Positions 4,375 through 12,513 of a DNA stretch of 17,444 nucleotides are shown one piece after another. The DNA lies in the NCBI GenBank assembly GCA_964367845.1, contig CAYIYW010000011.1, forward strand, positions 1 through 17,444. Reading direction: 5' to 3'. Source of the stretch: JAHFLV01 sp964367845 (GTDB taxonomy: Bacteria; Patescibacteriota; Minisyncoccia; Phycocordibacterales; DATGWK01). The notes under the pieces were generated by a model, which did no database searches, had not been told where the DNA came from, and worked only from the letters and a program-made list of their open reading frames with translations. Within the stretch, counting starts at the first letter, position 1. Each line of letters begins with the position of its first letter. Both the position numbers and the translations under genes were made by a program.

Positions 4375-5883
4375 ATGCTTCCATCCGTTACTCAGGGCGG
4401 CATGGGTGTCAACATATCGACCCCATCCCTTGCCAACGCTTGTTCTCGCCACGGCAAAATTCGGAACGGTGAAGGTTTGGACGGCACAAGCCGGGTTCTT
4501 GGAACCGTTTCTTGCGTAGGCGCGGAACGAGTTCTGGCCCGCATTCTCCAATCGGGGGACCTCGGAGGGCACTACCGGCGAGCGCTTGAACATTTTCCGT
4601 TCCCAGGCGTAGCGAGCCGTATCATTGAAAGATACTTTGTTGAAGGCGGAATTCCCGCGGACAAGAAGTTCAAAGCGGTGCCGGTATTCAATATGCCACC
4701 CGGTCATGACCTAATTGAACTCACCGTAGCGGCAAACTTCGCATTTGTGTGGCTGGCCAAAGAAGGACACCCGTTCCCCGTCAGTGTAAACTATCTGGAA
4801 AAAATCCGGATTCCCCTCATCTATGGCATCACCGGAGCAATGCTCGCGGGTGTTGACTACATCACAATGGGAGCGGGCATGACGCTACAGATTCCGGCAG
4901 TCCTTGACGCGCTCTCAAACGGCGAAATGCCCAGCGGCGGGGTGCCGAGTTACCGTGTCCAAGTTGAGGGAAGCCCGAATGGGACTGAAACAATCAGTTT
5001 CAACCCTAGCAAATTCTTCAATGCGAAATTTCCGGAACTGATTCGTCCGGGCTTTCTGCCTATCGTTTCAACCGATGGGCTTGCTTCGCTCTTGGCTAGG
5101 CGTTTGCCACGAGGAAGCATCCAAGGGTTCGTCATTGAACTGCCGACTGCCGGCGGGCACAATGCTCCGCCACGCGGGAAGGTTTTGTTCAATGAAAAGG
5201 GAGAGCCGGTTTATGGTCCGCGGGACAGGGTGAATTTTGTGGAGCTCCAAAACCTAAACATCCCATTTTGGATTGGGGGGTCGTGCGCATCACCCGAAGG
5301 TCTTCAGCGAGCAAAGGAGCTCGGCGCTAACGGCATCCAAGTGGGCTCAATCTTCGCGCTCTGTGAAGAATCCGGTATGGACCCTCCCTTCCGACGCGAG
5401 ATAAGGCGTCTAGGTTTCCGCGGTGAACTCATCGTTCGCACCGACCCTAAAGCATCGCCAACAGGGTATCCGTTCAAAGTGGTGCAACTGCCCGGCACGC
5501 TTTCCTCTCCCACCGTCTATGACCCCCGCGAACGCGTTTGCGACTTAGGTCTGCTTCGTGTTCCATATCAGCGAGCAGACGGCACAATCGGGTTTCGGTG
5601 TTCGGCCGAGCCCGTTGAGGACTACATAAGCAAAGGCGGAAAATTGGAAGACACTGCCGGCGCATGCTGTATCTGCAACGGGCTCATGTCTGCGGCCGGA
5701 TTCGGTAATCCGGATGAACCGCCGATATTTACGCTCGGCGATGACGTGAGTTTTTTGCGTCATCTCATGCGAGATGGGGACGGTTCTTGCGATGAGCGCG
5801 GCTCTTACAGCGCGGCGGACGCAATTGAGTATCTTTTGAAATTACCGGTGCCCGTTTGCGCCCTCAGCACCGTTGACACCTGA
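4375..5883 (+). CDS. Nitronate monooxygenase / 2-nitropropane dioxygenase-like flavoprotein
   Basis: This 502-residue protein is a TIM-barrel FMN enzyme of the nitronate monooxygenase/PfaD-like superfamily. Signatures are QGGMGVNIS (7-15) at the first strand, ITGAMLAGVDYITMGAG (152-168), the active-site-type TAGGHNAPPRG (258-268, histidine H262) and IGGSCASPEGLQRAKELGANGIQVGS (300-325), the phosphate-binding end of the barrel with its GADGVQVG-like motif. The C-terminal extension carries FRCSAEPVEDYISKGG (407-422) and GACCICNGL (429-437), a cysteine-bearing block known from a long subfamily. Start ATG 4375 is chosen because AAGGAG lies 5 nt upstream; an in-frame TTG at 4354 lacks this. It is monocistronic, with its own terminator. 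Actual substrate is unknown; alternatives are enoyl-ACP-reductase-like roles. Confidence 0.85.
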   Translation: MLPSVTQGGMGVNISTPSLANACSRHGKIRNGEGLDGTSRVLGTVSCVGAERVLARILQSGDLGGHYRRALEHFPFPGVASRIIERYFVEGGIPADKKFKAVPVFNMPPGHDLIELTVAANFAFVWLAKEGHPFPVSVNYLEKIRIPLIYGITGAMLAGVDYITMGAGMTLQIPAVLDALSNGEMPSGGVPSYRVQVEGSPNGTETISFNPSKFFNAKFPELIRPGFLPIVSTDGLASLLARRLPRGSIQGFVIELPTAGGHNAPPRGKVLFNEKGEPVYGPRDRVNFVELQNLNIPFWIGGSCASPEGLQRAKELGANGIQVGSIFALCEESGMDPPFRREIRRLGFRGELIVRTDPKASPTGYPFKVVQLPGTLSSPTVYDPRERVCDLGLLRVPYQRADGTIGFRCSAEPVEDYISKGGKLEDTAGACCICNGLMSAAGFGNPDEPPIFTLGDDVSFLRHLMRDGDGSCDERGSYSAADAIEYLLKLPVPVCALSTVDT

Positions 5884-5899
5884 TTTTTCGTTCTTTTTC

Positions 5900-5927
5900 A
5901 GCCCCCGACATGTGTTGGGGGCTTTTC
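5900..5927 (+). terminator. Rho-independent terminator
   Basis: AGCCCCC (5900-5906) pairs with GGGGGCT (5917-5923), extended by three inner pairs, followed by TTTTCTT. It lies 17 nt after the stop of the flavoprotein gene. The -35-like TTGACA at 5928-5933 begins immediately after it. Confidence 0.88.
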
Positions 5928-6038
5928 TTGACAAAAATTGGTATTATGTTAGGGTGGTCTAGGATAGATTGTGTTCCGAGATAGAACGGCTATCTTGGAT
6001 TAGGACCGACCTTTGACAACCAAACAAGGAGAACTCAT
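5928..6038 (+). promoter_or_regulatory. Leader and promoter region of the ParB-domain operon
   Basis: TTGACA (5928-5933) is a perfect -35, but no good -10 lies 16-18 nt further on; TTGGTA (5938-5943) with TAGGAT (5960-5965) at 16 nt is an alternative. An 8-bp inverted repeat, CGAGATAG (5977-5984) and CTATCTTG (5990-5997) around AACGG, is an operator or leader hairpin candidate. AAGGAG precedes the GTG start. Confidence 0.4.
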
Positions 6039-6716
6039 GTGACCGAAAACAGCAGTGAGACGCCCGAAGTGTTTCGTGGCCACCTAGACGAGTGCCTTAG
6101 GTTCCTCGGCAACACGCTTGTTGCGAGTATTCCGAAGGGCTCTAAGGGAGCGGCTCAGGCCAAAAGACCTTTGGCTGACTTCTGCGGGGTCTCAATTGAT
6201 TGTGTGCAACAGTGGCTACGCAACGCATCTCTTCCCATCGGAGAACAACGCGTCAAGTTGATGTGTTATCTGGACATGATGGGCTTCAGAGTGATTGAGT
6301 TGGAGAGAATGCCGAAAATCCGACGGAACTTTTTGGAACTTATCGGCTTCGGACTCATCTCCGGCAGACAGGCCGCTGAACTTCTGGGTTACACCACCGT
6401 CTCCAGAACATATGAAGTCCTGAGAGGTGCCTGTAACGCCAGTACGGGAAAACGGGCAATTATGTTGCGTGAGTGTTCAAGCAGAAAGGAGGAACTGGAA
6501 AAGCGGAAAAACGATGCGGAAACACGATACCGTTTGGATATTCCGCCCAAGGTACAACCGAAGAAAGCGGAAACTGAACCGGTGACATTGCCGAGCAGCG
6601 GGTTGCAACAATGTATAGCCGACGAGATACTTGTTCTCTCGGCTAGGTTGAGCACCTTGGGTTCTCAACTGAAAAGGTCCACTGGCGTGTCCAAACCACA
6701 GAAAGGAGGCACTTGA
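6039..6716 (+). CDS. Putative DNA-binding protein with two helix-turn-helix-like segments
   Basis: First gene of a three-gene operon. The 225-residue product has a helix-turn-helix-like segment at 43-65 (PLADFCGVSIDCVQQWLRN), resembling the fold used by small phage and plasmid repressors. A second lies at about 107-130 (ISGRQAAELLGYTTVSRTYEVL). A charged stretch (147-180, rich in E, K and R) may be a coiled coil or linker, and the C-terminal 187-212 is helical. I do not recognise a named family. The GTG start at 6039 is chosen because AAGGAG precedes it; the ATG 3 nt upstream is followed at once by TGA. The stop codon overlaps the next start (TGATG), implying translational coupling. A regulator of its own operon is plausible, given the inverted repeat in the leader. 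Confidence 0.7.
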   Translation: MTENSSETPEVFRGHLDECLRFLGNTLVASIPKGSKGAAQAKRPLADFCGVSIDCVQQWLRNASLPIGEQRVKLMCYLDMMGFRVIELERMPKIRRNFLELIGFGLISGRQAAELLGYTTVSRTYEVLRGACNASTGKRAIMLRECSSRKEELEKRKNDAETRYRLDIPPKVQPKKAETEPVTLPSSGLQQCIADEILVLSARLSTLGSQLKRSTGVSKPQKGGT

Positions 6717-6967
6717 TGGCCGGTGTTAAGGAATACCCGGCAACCGTTGAGAGAATCATTCCTGACGGCGTGCACGGCCCCTACGCAGTGGCACGTTCCA
6801 CGGAACTGGGTTCGGTTACTTTCAAGCTAGACCGCAAGGTCTTGGTGGAAGATGACTGGCCAGAGCCGGGAACTTATGTGATGTTGTCCGAGATGAGACA
6901 GAAGAGAGCCGGGTGGCGCGCGCAGAAGTGGCGATTCACCCAACCGTCCGACACACAACAGTGTTAG
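6716..6967 (+). CDS. Small conserved-looking protein, possible OB/beta-barrel fold
   Basis: This 83-residue protein starts at the ATG overlapping the previous stop by one base, with GAAAGGAGG 7 nt upstream. Its sequence alternates beta-type strands: YPATVERII (7-15), YAVARSTELGSVTFKLD (23-39), TYVMLSEMRQKRAGWRAQKWRF (54-75). This pattern of a short five-stranded protein with a basic, tryptophan-bearing C-terminal strand suggests an OB-fold or cold-shock-like nucleic-acid binder, but there is no RNP motif to confirm it. Tight coupling to a putative DNA-binding protein upstream and a ParB-domain protein 22 nt downstream suggests the three act together. Confidence 0.68.
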   Translation: MAGVKEYPATVERIIPDGVHGPYAVARSTELGSVTFKLDRKVLVEDDWPEPGTYVMLSEMRQKRAGWRAQKWRFTQPSDTQQC

Positions 6968-6989
6968 CATCAGAAAGGAAGCACAGAGC

Positions 6990-7799
6990 ATGAAGACGAC
7001 CAAGATTGTGACCGTGAAGATCGTGGACTTGAAGAAGAATCTGTTTGTCCGGCTTGCGCTGAATGAGGACCATGTGTTGTACCTCGCCGACTTGATTGGG
7101 AACGGCGTCAAACTGTCCCCGATCACAATCACCCCCGATCTGACGGTGAATGACGGCAGGCATCGCATCGCGGCTTACGAGCTTCTCGGCCTTACTGAAA
7201 TTGAGGCCGAGGTCGTTAACATCGGGAGCGAGATCGAGCAAATCGCCATGGCATTCAAAGCCAATGTCGGTGGCTCGCTTCCGCCCACCCAGCAGGATGT
7301 TGAGCACACGATTGAGTTGTTGCTCGAGCGTGGCGAAACGAAGAAGCGTATCGGCGAGTTGCTCGGCCTTCCGGCTGGGATGGCTCGGCGATATGTCGAT
7401 GTGGTTCAGTCCAGGGTCGCAAGGACCACGCTGATGAAGGCCGTAGCGGCGGTTACCGACGGCGGACTCACAGTCGCTAAGGCCGCCGAGATGCACGGCG
7501 TGGATCCTGAAAAGGTCAAGGCGGTTCTGTCAGGCCACCGTCGGAATAACAAGTTGGGAGGCATGGCAGAGATTCATCGGAATCTCACCAAAACCTACAA
7601 GTCGCTGAGTTCCAGGAATGCGGCGCTTGTCCGCGGTATCTTGGTGAAGCACGAGGACGGCGACATGAGCGAGAAGCAGGTGCGTGAAATCTTCGCTCAC
7701 ATTGAACTGCTTCAGAAGCAGTCCGCTCGCGCGGTCGCCGACCGGATGGCGCGGTTTGATGCGAAAACCAAGGAAAGGAAGACGGGGAAAGCGGCTTAG
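6990..7799 (+). CDS. ParB/Spo0J-like N-terminal domain protein
   Basis: The 269-residue product has a ParB-type N-terminal domain: the opening strand and loop VKIVDLKKNLFVRLALNEDHVLYLADLI (about 9-36), then the box-II-like DGRHRIAAYELLG (55-67). An HTH-like segment follows at 116-140 (ETKKRIGELLGLPAGMARRYV) and another at 160-182 (LTVAKAAEMHGVDPEKVKAVL), then a basic C-terminus. ParB proteins bind centromere-like sites and use CTP to clamp DNA; related proteins are regulators or nucleases. No ParA ATPase lies in the window. A Shine-Dalgarno-like AGAAAGGAAG precedes the ATG. Lysine is mostly AAG (five of five in the first 17 codons), unlike the AAA-rich smpB, hinting at a different origin. Chromosomal ParB proper is less likely than an element-type ParB-like regulator. 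Confidence 0.8.
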   Translation: MKTTKIVTVKIVDLKKNLFVRLALNEDHVLYLADLIGNGVKLSPITITPDLTVNDGRHRIAAYELLGLTEIEAEVVNIGSEIEQIAMAFKANVGGSLPPTQQDVEHTIELLLERGETKKRIGELLGLPAGMARRYVDVVQSRVARTTLMKAVAAVTDGGLTVAKAAEMHGVDPEKVKAVLSGHRRNNKLGGMAEIHRNLTKTYKSLSSRNAALVRGILVKHEDGDMSEKQVREIFAHIELLQKQSARAVADRMARFDAKTKERKTGKAA

Positions 7800-7820
7800 C
7801 CGTTTCAAGGTTCAACCAAG

Positions 7821-7857
7821 CCGAGGCATCACACACTGTGTGCGCCTCGGTTTTTTT
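7821..7857 (+). terminator. Rho-independent terminator of the ParB-domain operon
   Basis: CCGAGGC (7821-7827) pairs with GCCTCGG (7844-7850). Inside, CACAC (7830-7834) pairs with GTGTG (7838-7842) around a 3-nt loop. A run of seven T follows (7851-7857). It separates this operon from the converging enolase gene. Confidence 0.9.
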
Positions 7858-7901
7858 CTTGTCCCAATTTTTTGCCTCAATATTCCTCGCCTTCTTTTGA
7901 T

Positions 7902-9198
7902 TTAGTTTATTCCTCCGCCTCTTTCCGACTCTATCGCCGCCAACCGCTCATATTTCGCAAGCCGCTCTTTTTGCGAAGGCGCGCCGGCTTTCAAGCCGTC
8001 GGCCTCAACAGCGAAAGTCAAATCGGCGATAAAATCATCCATTGTTTCGCCACTGCGGTGCGAGACCACGACGAACCAGTTCCAATCCCGCGCTTGCCGT
8101 ATTGCATCAAGCGTTTCGCTGACGGTGCCTATTTGATTGGGTTTTATTATCATTCCGTCCACACTTCCGGCTTCTTTCGCTTTCTTCATTCTCTCAAGAT
8201 TGGTAACCGTGATGTCGTCGCCGGCGATTATTACGCCGTCTCTCAATTTATCATCACCCATTTTGCCGCCGTCCGGCTGACTGCCATTCAANNNNNNNNN
8301 NGTCGTCGTTCAACCGCTCGCCGTTTAACCGGCCGAGCAGTGAAGCGAAATTTCCGAAATCGTTTTCCGGAAACGGGTCTTCAAAATACTTCACGCCGTA
8401 TTCGTTTTTCATCTTTTCGTATGCGCGAAAAAGCTCTGGTGGCGCAATCGCGACGCCGTTCGCCGCCGCGTCAAGACCGAAATCAATTTCTCCGGCCAAG
8501 CCGGCTTCCCTAACCGCCTGTTCCAGTATTTCAAAGGGTTCAAAGTAGTTTTCAAAAACCGGTGCAAAACCTCCTTCGTCGCCCATGCTTATGCCCGCGC
8601 CGCGACCATCGGCATCAAAAATATTTTTCACGGCATCGTAAATTTTTCTGACCATTGCGAGCGACTGTCCGGCATTGCGCGATTTTGGAATTACCATGTA
8701 TTCCTGAAACGGCAAACCGTTTTTTGCGTGAAGCCCGCCGTTTATGATATTGGCGAACAATCTCGGCGAACGTTTTGGCTTATTTTTGTCGTAATCGTCA
8801 TGACCGCCACGCACATCGTATAAGTCGCGCAAGTGTCGCCATAACGGCACGCCATTGGCCAGCGCCGCGCCCTTGGCGCAGGCAAGCGAGACAGCGAGAA
8901 TGGCATTTGCGCCGAGTTTTGACTTGTTCGGCGTGCCATCAATTTCTATCATTTCCCGGTCAATTCCTTTCTGATTAAAAGGGTCAAGGCCGACGAGAGC
9001 CGGCGCTATCATGCTTTTTATCGTTTCTATCGCCCGTTCCGGTTCCGCGTCTTGCGCTTCAAAACTGCCTCGGCTTTTACCCCGCGGGACAGAAGCCCGA
9101 ACCGATTCGCCGTTATCAAGTTCAAGGGCGACTTCTACGGTTTTATCGCCACGGGAATCGGCGATAACCCGGCCGGCCAGTGATTTTATTGAGGTCAT
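7902..9198 (-). CDS. eno: Enolase (interrupted by a 10-N scaffold gap)
   Basis: Enolase interconverts 2-phosphoglycerate and phosphoenolpyruvate. The 5' part gives 299 residues to the gap at 8292-8301, and the 3' part 129 more plus stop; together about 431, the usual length. Conserved sites are present: H157 in GGLHAKN, QE at 165-166, GDEGG with E208, D243, FEDPF with E273/D274, then, after the gap, GDDITVTN, IIKPNQIG (catalytic lysine), SHRSGET. The mobile-loop motif, normally SGAST, reads PRGKSRG (38-44), an unusual basic variant, although Ser42 is kept. Ten N is not a multiple of three, so true gap length differs slightly; this is not a real frameshift. The ATG at 9198 is chosen by alignment; no Shine-Dalgarno. 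Last gene of the four-gene operon, 63 nt after the dehydrogenase. Confidence 0.93.
8292..8301. other. Assembly gap (10 N) inside eno
   Basis: Ten undetermined bases. The two enolase halves would fit with about 9 missing bases, so the gap is close to its true size. Confidence 0.95.
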
Positions 9199-9232
9199 TT
9201 TATTAAACCGTTTGCTAAAGCTAAAGCACGAT

Positions 9233-9257
9233 ATCCGAGCCACGTCGCAACTCGGAT
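9233..9257 (-). other. Inverted repeat between dehydrogenase and enolase genes
   Basis: ATCCGAG (9233-9239) and CTCGGAT (9251-9257) form a perfect 7-bp stem with an 11-nt loop, starting 4 nt after the dehydrogenase stop. No T-run follows in the direction of transcription, so it is more likely an mRNA processing or stability hairpin than a terminator. Confidence 0.5.
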
Positions 9258-9261
9258 AAAT

Positions 9262-10272
9262 TTAGACAACCGCGTTCACCGTCCGCCCCTCCGCAAATGA
9301 ATTAAGATTCCCAAGTGTCGTGTCCAAAATTCTTTGCAACGCTTCTGATGTGTTAAAAGCGTTATGGGGCGTAACGATAACATTCGGCATGTCAATCAAA
9401 ACGTGATTGCCCAAAATCGTTTTCAAATTGTGTTCTTCCGAACGGCCCTTGACCAAAAAATTCAGCTCGTCTTTTATCGCGCCCTCTTCCTCCAAAACAT
9501 CCAAGCCGGCGCCGGCAAGATTGCCGTTTTTGAGCGCGCCAATCAATGCCTCGGTTTCAACAATGCCACCACGAGCGGTGTTTATCAAAAAAGCGCCTTT
9601 TTTTATCAAACCGATATTGGATTTATTGATAAGATGATGTGTTTTCTCGCTGTAAGGCACATGGAGGGAAATGATGTCGCTGGTTTTTAACAATTCTTCA
9701 AGAGGCAGATATGCGAATCCCAGTTCCTTCGCCAAACTCTCATTGGGAAACGCGTCATTGGCTACAATTTTCATGTCAAAACCCTTTGCCATTTTAATCA
9801 CGTGAAGACCTATCCGGCCCGTGCCGACCACTCCGAGGGTTTTGCCCTTCAGGTCAAATCCCATTAGGCCGTCAAGACGGAAACTCCCCTCTTCTCTTAT
9901 CCGATGATAGCTTTCAAAAATTTTTCTTGAAAGCGAAAGTATGAGAGCGAAGGCGAATTCAGCCACGGTATTTTCGCCGTATGACGGAACATTGGTTACG
10001 GTTACGCCGCGCTTCGTGGCCGCTTTCAAATCAATATGGTCGTATCCGGTGGAGCGGGTGGCAATCATTTTTAAATTCGGCAGTTTTTTCATAACTTCAC
10101 CGTCTATCATTGAACCGACAAAAACCGACGTCGCCTCAAAAGAAGCGTCAGACGGCATATTGTCTTTGTCCAAAGCATGTTCAAAAAATGACAGCTCGTG
10201 GCCGGCCATTGAACCGTGATTTTTGACATATTCTTTTTCCCGCAAATTCAAACTAAAAAAGGCGATTTTCAT
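9262..10272 (-). CDS. D-isomer-specific 2-hydroxyacid dehydrogenase (D-lactate dehydrogenase-like)
   Basis: This 336-residue NAD-dependent enzyme has the family layout: a catalytic domain wrapped around a Rossmann domain. Seen are TRSTGYDHIDL (about 72-82), VPSYGENTVAEFA (95-107), the NAD-binding GVVGTGRIG (147-155), NTARGG with substrate-binding R234, GLDVLEEE with E261, and TPHNAF with the catalytic-base H303. The extended segment between the glutamate and histidine (about 262-300) is typical of D-lactate dehydrogenases. Candidate reactions are pyruvate to D-lactate, or hydroxypyruvate to D-glycerate; the operon neighbours fit both. The start ATG at 10272 overlaps the ppsA stop as ATGA, showing translational coupling; longer upstream frames lie inside ppsA and are not homologous. 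The enzyme class is secure, substrate not. Confidence 0.9.
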   Translation of the reverse strand: MKIAFFSLNLREKEYVKNHGSMAGHELSFFEHALDKDNMPSDASFEATSVFVGSMIDGEVMKKLPNLKMIATRSTGYDHIDLKAATKRGVTVTNVPSYGENTVAEFAFALILSLSRKIFESYHRIREEGSFRLDGLMGFDLKGKTLGVVGTGRIGLHVIKMAKGFDMKIVANDAFPNESLAKELGFAYLPLEELLKTSDIISLHVPYSEKTHHLINKSNIGLIKKGAFLINTARGGIVETEALIGALKNGNLAGAGLDVLEEEGAIKDELNFLVKGRSEEHNLKTILGNHVLIDMPNVIVTPHNAFNTSEALQRILDTTLGNLNSFAEGRTVNAVV

Positions 10273-12480
10273 ATTTTTTCTTTTTCGGCAATGACCATTA
10301 GGGTTTTTAAAACCGTATCCGCGCTTAGCGAGATGCTTTCTATTCCTTTCCCGACCAAAAATTCCGCAAACTCCGGAAAATCGGAAGGCGCCTGGCCGCA
10401 AATGCCGAGATACTTGCCTCGCGCTTTTGTCTTCCCGATAATCTGCTCAATCAACATTCTAACAGACGGGTCGTTTTCGTTGGCAATCTTGTTGACGATG
10501 TTTGAATCGCGGTCCAAACCGAGTGTAAGCTGGGTAAGGTCGTTGGAGCCGATAGACATGCCGTCAAACAAATCAAGAAACTCGTCCGCCAACAGCACAT
10601 TGGATGGAATTTCGCACATGATATATATTTTTAATTCCTTATCTTTGTCTCTGTTCAACCCGTATTCTTTCATGATATCAACCACTCGCCTGCCCTCTTC
10701 CGGTGTGCGACAAAACGGCACCATCGGGATGATGTTTTTGAGGCCAAATTCATCCCGAACTTTTTTAAGCGCCGAGCATTCAAGACCGAAGGCCTCTTTG
10801 AAATCGGGATGATAATAACGCGACGCTCCTCGCCAACCAAGCATCGGGTTTTCTTCTTTCGGCTCGTAAAGTTCGCCACCGACAAGCGTCCGGTATTCGT
10901 TGGTCTTGAAATCGGAAAAACGGATAATGACCGGATTTGGCCAAAAAGCGGCGCCGATTTTGGCAATGCCTTCAGCCAGCTCGTCCACATAGTATTGCTT
11001 TTTGTCCTCGTATCCGATTGTCAGTTCTTCAACTTTGGCAGTTATTTCCGGGTGTCCGCCGGCGCTTTTGATTTTTTCATAATGAATTAAAGCGTTTGGA
11101 TGAACTTGAATATGCGAGATAATGATAAATTCCAGCCGTCCCAAACCAACGCCTGAAACCGGCAACATGTGATATTTGAACGCCTCGTCCGGCGCGCCGA
11201 TATTCACCATAATTTTTGTTTTGGTCGCCGGTATTTTGTCCAGACGATGTTCAAGAATGTCAAATTTAAGCGCGCCTTCGTAAACCATTCCGATATTGCC
11301 CGACGAACAATCAACGGTCGCGACCAAACCGTCGCTCAAGACCTTCGTCGCATCACCCGAACCGACAATAGCCGGTATGCCGAGCTCGCGGGACACAATG
11401 GCGGCGTGAGAAGTTCTGCCGCCTTTGTCGGTAACGATGGCTGACGCGATTTTCATTATCGGCTCCCAATCAGGGTCGGTTATTTCCGTCACCAAAATTT
11501 CGTCTTTTTGAAATTGGNNNNNNNNNNNNNNNNNNNNNNNNNNNNNNNNNNNNNNNNNNNNNNNNNNNNNNNNNNNNNNNNNNNNNNNNNNNNNNNNNNN
11601 NNNNNNNNNNNNNNNNNGTGGAATTCTCAAGCCGAACAGTGTGTTTGTCATAAACCAGCTTTTGGTCTTTTTTCCCGAGTGTTTTTGAAATTATCGGCTT
11701 AAAATCCTTGAGTGTCGGCTTAAAAACAATAAACTCGTCCGGCGTTACCTGCCCTTGAACCACCATTTCGCCGAGACCGTATGAGCTGTTTATGATTACG
11801 ACTTTATCAAAGCCGGTTTCGGTGTCTATTGAAAAAGCGACGCCGCTTGATGCCAAGTCGCTCCTCACCATTTTTTGAACGCCGACCGACAAAGCAACGT
11901 CAAAATGAGAAAATCCTTTGTCTTCGCGATACGAGATTGCCCGGTCGGTAAAAAGCGAAGCGAAGGCCTTTTTTACGGACTCAACCACAGCTTCAGGCCC
12001 CACCACATTAAGATAGGTCTCCTGCTGGCCGGCAAACGACGCACCAGGCAAGTCCTCGGCGGTGGCCGACGAGCGGACCGCGACATCCAGATTTTCGCCA
12101 CGCGCGGCGGACGTGCCGGATAGCTGGCCGTAGGACTCAATAATCGCCTTTTCCAAAACGTCGGGCAATTTTTCGGCCAATATAGCTTGGCGCACAGCCA
12201 GACCGCATTTTTTTAAATTTTCAACATCACCGGTATCAAGGCCCTTAAGCAATTTTTTTATCTTTTCGCGGAGGCCGGTTGAATCAATGAAATTATTATA
12301 GGCCTGGGCCGTAACAGCAAAACCATCTGGCACATTTATGCCGAGCGGAACAAGACCGGAGAGCATTTCGCCCAAGGCAGCGTTTTTGCCGCCGACCAGA
12401 TTGACATCTTCTATGCCGATTTCTTTAAACCATAAAATAAGTTTGTTTGAGTCGCTATCTGTTGTTCTTGGTTTGTTCAT
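10269..12480 (-). CDS. ppsA: Phosphoenolpyruvate synthase (pyruvate, water dikinase), interrupted by a 100-N gap
   Basis: PpsA interconverts pyruvate + ATP + water and PEP + AMP + phosphate through a phosphohistidine. The 5' part (287 residues) has the ATP-grasp N-terminal motifs GGKNAALGEM (30-39) and VRSSATAEDLPGASFAGQQET (135-155). After the gap come DPDWEPIM, the swivelling domain with GGRTSHAAI (catalytic histidine), and the PEP-binding barrel with MVPFCRT, EIPSN, IGSNDLTQLTLGLDRD and the catalytic-cysteine motif GICGQAPSD. About 702 residues are visible against roughly 790-800 in the family, so about 90-110 residues (270-330 bp) are missing and the 100-N gap is a placeholder. The start ATG 12480 sits in a 19-bp tandem repeat and lacks a Shine-Dalgarno. 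In an organism lacking pyruvate kinase, the enzyme may run toward pyruvate and ATP. Confidence 0.95.
11518..11617. other. Assembly gap (100 N) inside ppsA
   Basis: Exactly 100 undetermined bases, the usual placeholder for unknown gap size. Comparison with the normal length of PpsA suggests about 270-330 bases are missing. Confidence 0.95.
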
Positions 12481-12499
12481 TTGTTTTTAGTTTGTTCAT
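12462..12499 (-). repeat. 19-bp tandem duplication at the ppsA start codon
   Basis: ATGAACAAACTAAAAACAA (12499-12481) is followed directly by ATGAACAAACCAAGAACAA (12480-12462), 17 of 19 identical. Each unit begins with ATG. The upstream ATG is out of frame with ppsA and meets a stop after 14 codons. CCAAGAACAA also occurs at the end of the preceding glycerate kinase gene (12526-12517). Confidence 0.85.
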
Positions 12500-12513
12500 T
12501 AATCTTGGCTCGT

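Noticed and set aside
1053..5883. UGA recoded as glycine (Gracilibacteria/SR1 code)
   Set aside because: smpB, the 3024 gene and the flavoprotein gene all end at TGA at the expected length, and no conserved glycine is encoded by TGA.
7902..9198. Frameshifted or split enolase pseudogene
   Set aside because: The break coincides exactly with a 10-N assembly gap and both halves retain all catalytic motifs.
10269..12480. Two separate PEP-synthase fragments (gene fission)
   Set aside because: The split coincides with a 100-N scaffold gap, and the domains are in normal order on one strand.
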